NCBI GenBank assembly: GCA_017394475.1
Contig: JAFPYQ010000052.1
Coordinates: forward strand, 1-6,228
Direction of reading: 5' to 3'
DNA length: 6,228 bases
DNA from: Oscillospiraceae bacterium
GTDB taxonomy: Bacteria; Bacillota; Clostridia; Oscillospirales; Ruminococcaceae
Each line of letters starts with the position of its first letter. Positions within the stretch are counted from its first letter, which is position 1. Below are positions 1-4,970 of the stretch, piece by piece. A program made the translations under genes and the position numbers. The notes under the pieces are model-generated. The model had not been told where the DNA came from. It did no database searches and saw only the letters and a program-made list of their open reading frames with translations.

Positions 1-1
1 G

Positions 2-94
2 TTGTGGTACATTGCGCCTTTGGGGTACGGTATCGGCTTTCTGATAATGTGTATCGTTGTATCGAAGAAGCACGGGGCTGTATCACAGGGATGA
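2..94 (+). CDS. C-terminal tail of a polytopic membrane protein (5' end outside window)
   Basis: Thirty codons are open from the left edge and end at a TGA at 92-94. The translation begins LWYIAPLGYGIGFLIMCIVV and closes with a short Lys/His/Ser-rich tail (SKKHGAVSQG). A hydrophobic stretch with Gly and Pro followed by a short basic cytoplasmic end is typical of the last transmembrane helix of a transporter. A MATE-type efflux protein or a sugar symporter would fit, but 30 residues are too few to name a family. The other two + frames give no protein-like sequence here. The gene converges on the AraC-type regulator, with a 38-base gap. It is known only as a fragment, and its function is not assigned. 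Confidence 0.5.
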   Translation: MWYIAPLGYGIGFLIMCIVVSKKHGAVSQG

Positions 95-124
95 CGGAAT
101 ATCACGGGATGGCGTATGTTCCGT
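94..124. other. Hairpin in the convergent gap between membrane protein and AraC gene
   Basis: Left arm ACGGAATAT (94-102) pairs with right arm ATGTTCCGT (116-124) over 9 bp with one G-U pair. AC (104-105) and GT (114-115) can extend the stem past a bulged C. The structure starts on the last base of the + strand stop codon and ends 8 bases before the AraC stop. Neither strand has a T-run after the stem, so it is not a standard intrinsic terminator. It may protect or help end the two convergent transcripts, or be chance. Confidence 0.3.
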
Positions 125-132
125 GAAACGGG

Positions 133-909
133 CTATCTCCTCATAGACCTGTATTCGCTGGGGGTATGCCCTGTCCTGTCCCTGAAACGGTGGAGAAAAC
201 AGGTGACATTTGAATAGCCGCACAGAAGGGCTATCTCCTTAACGGACAGCGTGGTGCTGCCGAGATAATACTCGGCAGTTTTTATTTTTGCCGTGAGAAG
301 ATCCTCATAGCAGCTAACGCCGAACTGGGAACGATAGAGATACTGGAAATGGGAGGGGGATATGCTGACACTTTCGGCTATCTGCTTGATGTTCTCATAT
401 TTGGCGGGGTTTGAGTATATCTCGGCTCTAAGGGAATCAAGGGCGGCAGTGTGGGGAGATACAGGACGGCACTCTTCGGAGGTGTCGATCTCGGAAAGCT
501 TCATCATCAGCATCTGTATAAGTGATGATATATATGCGTTCCTGTTGCGGGAAACGGAGAACTGCTCTTTGCTTATCATCCGCAGCAGCTCCTCGGCCTC
601 AAGGATATTATGGGGGAAAAGCAGAGTGTCTGTGGTGATATCGGAGAGCTCATGCGGGTCTGAGACCGAAAAGTGCAGGAAATGGTTGATGTACAGATCA
701 CTGCAGGAACGGTAATACTGCTTGCTGCCCTGAGAAAATATCACGGCACTTCCCGGGCGCACGGGCGTGTCCTTTCCGTCAAGCCTCAGTATGGCATCGG
801 TGCGGAAAATGATGAGCAGCATATCTCCCGAACCATCGGGGCGGTCTATTATGAACTCTCCCGTATGGCGCACATCAATACCTATCGCATTAAGTGAAAA
901 CACTGACAT
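133..909 (-). CDS. AraC/XylS-family transcriptional regulator
   Basis: This is a cytoplasmic DNA-binding regulator of 258 residues, a normal length for the family. An N-terminal cupin-like sensor half (about 12-85) shows the usual beta pattern, with a conserved-looking DGSGD turn and a PGSAVIFSQG segment. A linker follows, then a C-terminal double helix-turn-helix: HTH1 about 174-197 (IKQIAESVSISPSHFQYLYR), HTH2 about 221-254, with the family signature LSVKEIALLCGYSN followed by F..RFRDRTGHTPSEYR. It is divergent from the GH51 arabinofuranosidase, so it probably controls that gene in response to an arabinose- or xylose-derived sugar; the ligand is inferred only from context. The start is uncertain. 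ATG at 909 is chosen. GGGAG at 912-916 lies only 2 bases before it but 8 bases before an in-frame GTG at 903, and a TTG at 921 also opens the frame without a good ribosome site. The stop is TAG at 133-135. Confidence 0.9.
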   Translation of the reverse strand: MSVFSLNAIGIDVRHTGEFIIDRPDGSGDMLLIIFRTDAILRLDGKDTPVRPGSAVIFSQGSKQYYRSCSDLYINHFLHFSVSDPHELSDITTDTLLFPHNILEAEELLRMISKEQFSVSRNRNAYISSLIQMLMMKLSEIDTSEECRPVSPHTAALDSLRAEIYSNPAKYENIKQIAESVSISPSHFQYLYRSQFGVSCYEDLLTAKIKTAEYYLGSTTLSVKEIALLCGYSNVTCFLHRFRDRTGHTPSEYRSMRR

Positions 910-942
910 CACTCCCGACAAAATAAAAACATAGGATAAGTA

Positions 943-971
943 ACTATAACAGTATTAAAAATCATTGAAAA
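943..971 (-). promoter_or_regulatory. Candidate promoter of the AraC-family gene
   Basis: On the - strand, TTTTCA (971-966) and TATAGT (948-943) are separated by 17 bases. The -35 matches TTGACA at 4 of 6 positions and the -10 matches TATAAT at 5 of 6. Transcription would begin near 936, leaving a leader of about 27 bases before ATG 909. That leaves little leader for a TTG start at 921. The region is AT-rich, so a chance match is possible. Its -35 box overlaps that of the divergent GH51 promoter. Confidence 0.45.
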
Positions 972-993
972 AAATCCGGCGATATGCTATGTT
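965..993 (+). promoter_or_regulatory. Candidate sigma-A promoter of the arabinofuranosidase gene
   Basis: TTGAAA (965-970, 5 of 6 to the -35 consensus) and TATGTT (988-993, 4 of 6 to the -10 consensus) are separated by 17 bases. A TG at 985-986, one base before the -10, makes an extended -10 element. The predicted transcript starts near 1000 and has a leader of about 80 bases before the ATG at 1079. The position, between two divergent genes, supports the call. Confidence 0.55.
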
Positions 994-1003
994 TAATAAA
1001 GCT

Positions 1004-1026
1004 GCAGGTATCACAGAGGATACTGC
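1004..1026 (+). other. Small hairpin in the arabinofuranosidase mRNA leader
   Basis: GCAGGTATC (1004-1012) pairs with GATACTGC (1019-1026) with one bulged G, forming an 8-bp stem and a 6-base loop (ACAGAG). It lies just after the predicted transcription start and about 50 bases before the start codon. No T-run follows, so it is not a terminator. It may stabilise the 5' end of the mRNA. I recognise no known riboswitch class in this leader. Confidence 0.25.
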
Positions 1027-1078
1027 TGATAAAACATACGAACATCACATTTCATACCTTATCGGTGAAAGGAACAAT

Positions 1079-2557
1079 ATGAAGAATTTCAGGATGCTTG
1101 TAAATGCCGATGATAAAACAGGGCATATCAACCGCGAGATATACGGCCATTTTTCCGAACATCTGGGAAGATGTATCTATAACGGTATCTTCGTAGGAGA
1201 GGATTCTCCCATCCCCAATATCCACGGTATCAGAAAGGATATCGTAGAGGCATTCAAGAACATAAAGCTGCCTGTACTGCGCTGGCCGGGCGGATGCTTT
1301 TCCGATGAATACCACTGGAAGGACGGCATCGGCGACAAGTCAAAGCGCAAGAAGATGATAAATACCAACTGGGGCGGTGTCGTTGAGGACAACAGCTTCG
1401 GCACACATGAGTTCATGGAGCTCTGCGAGCTGGTGGGCTGTGAGCCCTATATCGCAGGCAATGTGGGCAGCGGTACTGTTCAGGAACTGGCTGAATGGGT
1501 AGAGTACATGACCTTTGACGGTGTTTCTCCCATGGCACAGCTCAGAAGTGAAAACGGCAGGGAAAAGCCCTGGAAGCTGAAATATCTTGGTATAGGCAAT
1601 GAGAACTGGGGCTGCGGCGGAAATATGAAGCCCGATTTCTATGCAGGCATGTACAAGCGCTTTGCCAGCTTCTGCAAGAATTACAGCGGCAATCAGCTCT
1701 ACAGGATAGCCTGCGGACCCAGCGGCTCGGATTACGAGTGGACAGAGGTCATGATGAAGAACCTGTTCCACAATAATCAGTGGATGGCAGAGGGTCTGGC
1801 GCTGCATTTCTATTCCATACCCGACTGGAACAACAAGGGCTTTGCACTTGAATTTGATGATGACGGCTACTATGAGCTGCTGAATACCGTGAACTTCACA
1901 GAGCCGCTCCTTGATAACCATATCCGCATCATGGACCGTTACGATCCCGAGGGCAAGGTGGATCTCATCCTTGACGAATGGGGCACCTGGTTCGATGTGG
2001 AAAAGGGCACCAATCCCGGCTTCCTCTATCAGCAGAACAGTATGCGTGATGCTATGGTGGCTGCCGTTTCCCTCAATATCTTCAACCGCCATGCAAAGCG
2101 CCTGAAGATGGCGAATATCGCACAGGTAGTAAATGTACTCCAGGCTATCATCCTCACCGAGGGCGAAAAGATGATAAAGACACCTACCTATCATGTATTT
2201 GACCTGTTCAAGGAGCACCAGGACGGCGAGGCTGTATACTGCTGGTCGCAGAACGAGAATATCCGCGACGGCAAGTCCACTCCCATGCTTTCATCCTCCG
2301 CATCGGTCAAGGATGGCACTATGACTATCACTCTGGCTAACTGCTCGCTTTCCGATGATGCAGAGATCAGCTGCGATATCTGCAACTTTGCTGCAAATAC
2401 CGTATCTGCGCGCATCCTTACAAATGAAGTGCATGCACACAACGATTTCGATACACCCGATACTGTAAAGATCGAACCCCATACAGCAGCACTTGAAAAC
2501 GGCACTGTCAAGGTCAAGCTCCCCGCTTGCTCGATAGTAGAGGTGACATTAAAGTGA
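1079..2557 (+). CDS. abfA: Alpha-L-arabinofuranosidase, glycoside hydrolase family 51
   Basis: This retaining exo-enzyme releases terminal alpha-L-arabinofuranosyl residues from arabinoxylan- or arabinan-derived oligosaccharides. It has 492 residues, the usual size for intracellular GH51 enzymes. The N-terminal (beta/alpha)8 barrel carries [11 protein letters not shown] (21-31), [13 protein letters not shown] (68-80) and a GNVGSGT segment (127-133). The acid/base is expected at E175 within [11 protein letters not shown], and the nucleophile at E300 within [10 protein letters not shown]. The C-terminal part from about 385 is the beta-sandwich typical of the family. No signal peptide or membrane segment is visible, so it should act in the cytoplasm on imported oligosaccharides. 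The frame stays open upstream to a TTG at 965, but that codon lies inside the -35 box. The ATG at 1079 is preceded by AAAGGA (1068-1073) with 5-base spacing, and from there the sequence matches the family. It is divergent from the AraC regulator and overlaps the next gene by 4 bases. Confidence 0.96.
   Translation: MKNFRMLVNADDKTGHINREIYGHFSEHLGRCIYNGIFVGEDSPIPNIHGIRKDIVEAFKNIKLPVLRWPGGCFSDEYHWKDGIGDKSKRKKMINTNWGGVVEDNSFGTHEFMELCELVGCEPYIAGNVGSGTVQELAEWVEYMTFDGVSPMAQLRSENGREKPWKLKYLGIGNENWGCGGNMKPDFYAGMYKRFASFCKNYSGNQLYRIACGPSGSDYEWTEVMMKNLFHNNQWMAEGLALHFYSIPDWNNKGFALEFDDDGYYELLNTVNFTEPLLDNHIRIMDRYDPEGKVDLILDEWGTWFDVEKGTNPGFLYQQNSMRDAMVAAVSLNIFNRHAKRLKMANIAQVVNVLQAIILTEGEKMIKTPTYHVFDLFKEHQDGEAVYCWSQNENIRDGKSTPMLSSSASVKDGTMTITLANCSLSDDAEISCDICNFAANTVSARILTNEVHAHNDFDTPDTVKIEPHTAALENGTVKVKLPACSIVEVTLK
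2539..2545 (+). promoter_or_regulatory. Ribosome binding site that sets the GTG start of the small Cys protein
   Basis: AGAGGTG at 2539-2545, inside the end of the arabinofuranosidase gene, is a near-consensus Shine-Dalgarno site. It stands 8 bases before the GTG at 2554. The alternative TTG at 2527 has no comparable site, and the nearby ATG at 2558 is in another frame. Confidence 0.6.
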
Positions 2558-2808
2558 ATGAGCCCTTCTGCAGGAAATGCCTGATAGAAAAGCTCGATCC
2601 TCTTGGTATAAATGAAACGGTGAGAAAGCGTGCAGAGCTCATCCCCGACCATGAAAAGACCGACGGGGTGACCTACGGCAAGCGCCTTTCCGCCTGTTCG
2701 GAATGTAAAGAGCTGATAAGCGGCACCTGCAGGATATGCGGCTGCTTTGTGGAGCTGCGTGCGGCATATTCCGAAAAACACTGTCCGCACCCGCAGAGAT
2801 ACTGGTGA
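2554..2808 (+). CDS. Small Cys-rich, probably zinc-binding protein (DUF6171 type)
   Basis: This 84-residue protein has three paired-Cys motifs: CRKC (6-9), CSEC (48-51) and CRICGC (59-64), followed by HCP (76-78). The order is CxxC, a charged helical stretch, a KRLxxCxxC segment, then [15 protein letters not shown] and a C-terminal aromatic YW. I recognise this as the layout of the Firmicute family DUF6171, from memory; no search was possible. The Cys spacing suggests one or two zinc sites, but no function is established. The GTG start overlaps the TGA of the arabinofuranosidase gene (GTGA) and has a good ribosome site, which implies translational coupling and a shared mRNA. The terminator begins 6 bases after its stop. 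A role in arabinose use is not shown by the sequence; the pairing may be incidental. Confidence 0.85.
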   Translation: MNEPFCRKCLIEKLDPLGINETVRKRAELIPDHEKTDGVTYGKRLSACSECKELISGTCRICGCFVELRAAYSEKHCPHPQRYW

Positions 2809-2814
2809 ACTTTT

Positions 2815-2841
2815 CTCCCGCCCGAAAGGCGGGAGTTTTTT
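2815..2841 (+). terminator. Intrinsic terminator of the arabinofuranosidase / small Cys protein unit
   Basis: CTCCCGCC (2815-2822) and GGCGGGAG (2828-2835) form a perfect 8-bp GC-rich stem with a CGAAA loop, followed directly by six T (2836-2841). It begins 6 bases after the + strand stop. The T-run overlaps the stop codon of the convergent CorC-like gene (TAA at 2842-2840 on the - strand). On the - strand the stem is followed by AAAA, so it should act only on + strand transcripts. Confidence 0.93.
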
Positions 2842-4078
2842 ATGGGCTTTCGCTGTCTGATGAGGTATCCGTTATCCTGAGTTCGACTATCCTGTTGTCA
2901 CGGGCATCGAGTACCTCGATGATAAATCCGTCGGCAGTTATTTTGTCGCCTACGGAGGGGACTATGCCCGCCTTCTCCATCACATAACCGCCCACGGTGT
3001 TGCTGCGGCTTTCCATCCTGTTCTGGGGCAGTGAGGCGAATTTGAGGAAATCCCTCAGTCCCAGTTCCGAACGGACTTCATACACATTATCGGATATTTT
3101 TCTGAAACGGTCATCGGCTTCATCGGCCTCATCGTATATTTCGCCCAGGAGCTCCTCGATAAGGTCTTCCATGGTGACCATACCGTAGGTGCCGCCGTAC
3201 TGATCCTTTACCACCGCCATGTGTATCTTTTCCTTCTGCATCCTTGAAAGGGCGGCAGATACGGTGTCAAACTCGGTGATGTACATCACATCATGGATTA
3301 TGGGGGATATGCTCTGGGGGTTCTCTGTTTCAAGGAGGTTGAAGAAATCGCGTTCGTGTATGAAACCGGTGATGTTGTCGATGGTCTTTTCATAGACGGG
3401 CAGGCGGGAGTATTTCTCCGCAAAGAACACTTCCTTCACCTTGTCTATGGGTGTGTCCTCATCCACTGCTACTATGCGCACGCGGGGGATGAGTACCTGT
3501 GAAACGGGCTTGTCATCTATCTCCAGTGCGGATTTTACCAGGTCGCTCTCCCGTTCCTCGAGAACGCCTTCCTCTTCTATCTCATTTATGATGAATTTCA
3601 GCTCATCCTCGGTGACATAGGGGTTTTCTGCCTTATCCTTTGATATGAGCCGCTTTATTGCAGAAAACAGCGCAGTCACGGGAGTGAGTATGACCATGAT
3701 GACACTCAGCAGTGCCGAGGCGAACATGGTGAAGCGCTCTGCATTCTCCTTGGCGTAGGTCTTGGGTACTATCTCCCCGAAAATGAGCACCAGCACGGTC
3801 ATGACTGCCGTTGCAATACCCACACCGCCCTTTCCGAAAAGGGATGTGGCTATGACCGTTCCGAGGGAGGCGGAAAGGATGTTGACGATATTGTTCCCCA
3901 CAAGTATGGCTGTGAGGGCCTTATCGAAATTCTCTGCAATATTCAGAGCCCGTGCGGCTCGTTTGTCGGTCTGGGCAAGCTGTTTGAGCCTTATCCTGTT
4001 GACGGAGGAAAAAGCCGTCTCCGAGGCGGAGAAAAACGCGGACAAAAGCAGAAGAAAGGCTATGACTGCATATTTCAT
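2840..4078 (-). CDS. CNNM/CorC-HlyC family membrane protein with CBS domains
   Basis: This 412-residue integral membrane protein belongs to the family linked to Mg2+/Co2+ efflux or resistance (CorC, MpfA, CNNM), often annotated 'hemolysin'. The N-terminal DUF21/CNNM membrane domain (about 1-145) has the motifs FFSASETAFSS (15-25), GNNIVNILSASLGT (61-74) and FGEIVPKTYAKENAE (100-114), with hydrophobic helices near 3-19, 53-77, 84-107 and 117-141. An acidic helix follows (EEEGVLEERE, 168-177). Next comes a CBS pair, about 195-312, with SRLPVYEKTIDNITGFIHERD and GGTYGMVTMEDLIEELLGEIYDE. The C-terminal CorC_HlyC transporter-associated domain contains a NTVGGYVMEKAG segment. The frame is open up to 4270, but that extension lies within coaW and is not family-like; the ATG at 4078 opens directly into the first membrane helix. 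Its ATG overlaps the coaW stop (ATGA). The nearest Shine-Dalgarno (GGGGAG, 4091-4096) is 12 bases away, so coupling may matter. The transported ion cannot be read from the sequence. Confidence 0.95.
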   Translation of the reverse strand: MKYAVIAFLLLLSAFFSASETAFSSVNRIRLKQLAQTDKRAARALNIAENFDKALTAILVGNNIVNILSASLGTVIATSLFGKGGVGIATAVMTVLVLIFGEIVPKTYAKENAERFTMFASALLSVIMVILTPVTALFSAIKRLISKDKAENPYVTEDELKFIINEIEEEGVLEERESDLVKSALEIDDKPVSQVLIPRVRIVAVDEDTPIDKVKEVFFAEKYSRLPVYEKTIDNITGFIHERDFFNLLETENPQSISPIIHDVMYITEFDTVSAALSRMQKEKIHMAVVKDQYGGTYGMVTMEDLIEELLGEIYDEADEADDRFRKISDNVYEVRSELGLRDFLKFASLPQNRMESRSNTVGGYVMEKAGIVPSVGDKITADGFIIEVLDARDNRIVELRITDTSSDSESP

Positions 4079-4884
4079 CGTACTGAACAACTCCCCACAG
4101 CCCCTGCGAATGTGCTGTTTTCCGGAATGATAAATCCAATGCCGGGGTGCAGCTGGCTCACATCCATCAGCACTTTCCTGCCGAAGGGGCTTCCTGCCAT
4201 AGCTCCCACGAATACCGCTGTGTGTATATCTGTACCCTTGCAGGCAAGGGCAGCCATGACGCCTGCACACTGATAGATCATATTTGCTATGCCTGCGGCA
4301 ATATCGTCATCGCTGCATTCACAGCGGGGCTTGCCGAAATTCGATGCGGTGAGCTTCGGGTCGATGCCGCTCACATCCCCTGCGGATATGTCGCCTACGG
4401 TGAGATCCACCTTTGAAGTGTCCCCGTTTTCGGACATGGTATCAAGGACATGTATATCGTTCACACCGAGAAATCTCTCGCCCAGTCCACCGAAGGTGCC
4501 GCCGCCTATGCCGCTGCCGCCCAGGTGGGTATACTCATCGCCCTGTACACGCACGAATGCAGTGCCCGTGCCCATGCTCACGGCGATGATATCATCCATC
4601 CCCGAGAGTATGCGGGCACCCCTGCCGAAGGATTCAAATTCGCTCACGAACACAGGTGTATATCTGTCCTTGAGGGCGAGGATGAGGCCGCCCCCTACGC
4701 CTGTGCAGTAAACGGTGTCTGTATCCGCTCCCGCTATGTGCTTTATTTTTTCAAGCTCCGCAGCAAGGCGTTCGGAGGAGTTATCCTTGGTGTATACGGT
4801 CTTTGCAAGGATGTTGTCATTGTTGTCCGTACAGACCAGCTTGACCGAAGTCCCGCCGATATCTGCGCCTATTCTTATTTCCAT
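4075..4884 (-). CDS. coaW: Type II pantothenate kinase
   Basis: The enzyme uses ATP to phosphorylate pantothenate, the first step of coenzyme A synthesis, in the cytoplasm. The 269-residue protein has the ASKHA-fold layout of the Staphylococcus aureus enzyme. The phosphate-binding loop GADIGGTSVKL is at 6-16, and a catalytic Glu is expected at E82 (FVSEFESFGRG). Next are SMGTGTAF (103-110), the glycine-rich GGSGIGGGTFGGLG (122-135) and the family-diagnostic LTASNFG (178-184). The C-terminus has AVFVGAMAGSP and NSTFAGAVG. ROK sugar kinases and BadF-type ATPases share the fold but lack the LTA(A/S)NFG signature. The start ATG at 4884 has AAAGGA at 4896-4891 with 6-base spacing. It follows the topoisomerase gene on the same strand after an 86-base gap holding a hairpin, and overlaps the CorC-like gene by 4 bases. 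In S. aureus the type II enzyme is not inhibited by coenzyme A; whether that holds here is not visible. Confidence 0.9.
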   Translation of the reverse strand: MEIRIGADIGGTSVKLVCTDNNDNILAKTVYTKDNSSERLAAELEKIKHIAGADTDTVYCTGVGGGLILALKDRYTPVFVSEFESFGRGARILSGMDDIIAVSMGTGTAFVRVQGDEYTHLGGSGIGGGTFGGLGERFLGVNDIHVLDTMSENGDTSKVDLTVGDISAGDVSGIDPKLTASNFGKPRCECSDDDIAAGIANMIYQCAGVMAALACKGTDIHTAVFVGAMAGSPFGRKVLMDVSQLHPGIGFIIPENSTFAGAVGSCSVR

Positions 4885-4925
4885 CTGTTATCCTTTCTTT
4901 GCCGCTGCGGCAGGGACATCAAACG

Positions 4926-4968
4926 ATTCCCCGCCGCATACCGCGCACGGTATCTGCGGCGGGGGAAT
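4926..4968 (-). terminator. Imperfect GC-rich hairpin after the topoisomerase gene
   Basis: ATTCCCC (4926-4932) pairs with GGGGAAT (4962-4968), GCCGCA (4933-4938) with TGCGGC (4955-4960), and TACCG (4939-4943) with CGGTA (4948-4952). This gives about 18 bp with a 1-base bulge, a 2-base bulge and a CGCA loop. It starts 2 bases after the topoisomerase stop on the - strand. The following sequence on that strand, CGTTTGATG, has only three T, so termination would be weak. No clear promoter for coaW is seen in the remaining 40 bases, so some read-through seems likely. It may be a partial terminator, attenuator or mRNA stabiliser. Confidence 0.5.
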
Positions 4969-4970
4969 GA

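Larger units (their letters stand above)
927..994. promoter_or_regulatory. Inverted repeat, possible AraC-type operator pair
   Basis: AAACATAG (927-934) and CTATGTTT (987-994) are perfect inverted copies with starts 60 bases apart. The right copy covers the -10 box of the GH51 promoter. The left copy falls at the predicted transcription start of the AraC gene. AraC-family proteins often bind paired half sites across divergent promoters, so this could be the operator. An 8-base match is not rare in AT-rich DNA, so the call is tentative. Confidence 0.25.

Noticed and set aside
965..1078. A 38-codon N-terminal extension of the arabinofuranosidase starting at TTG 965.
   Set aside because: The TTG lies inside the likely -35 box, the extension does not look like GH51 sequence or a signal peptide, and the ATG at 1079 has a well-spaced AAAGGA site.
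1340..2218. A 292-codon open frame on the - strand opposite the arabinofuranosidase.
   Set aside because: It lies entirely within a well-identified gene, has no recognisable domain, and is explained by codon bias of the opposite strand.
2815..2841. The terminator acting in both directions for the two convergent genes.
   Set aside because: Only the + strand has a T-run after the stem; on the - strand the stem is followed by AAAAG.
4079..4270. A 64-codon N-terminal extension of the CorC-like protein up to 4270.
   Set aside because: It lies wholly inside coaW in another frame, is Cys/Arg/His-rich and unlike a membrane protein N-terminus. The ATG at 4078 leads straight into the conserved first helix.
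4900..4912. Palindrome TGCCGCTGCGGCA just upstream of the coaW ribosome site as an operator or riboswitch element.
   Set aside because: It is only six bases per arm, GC-rich and isolated, with no second copy and no match to a known element.
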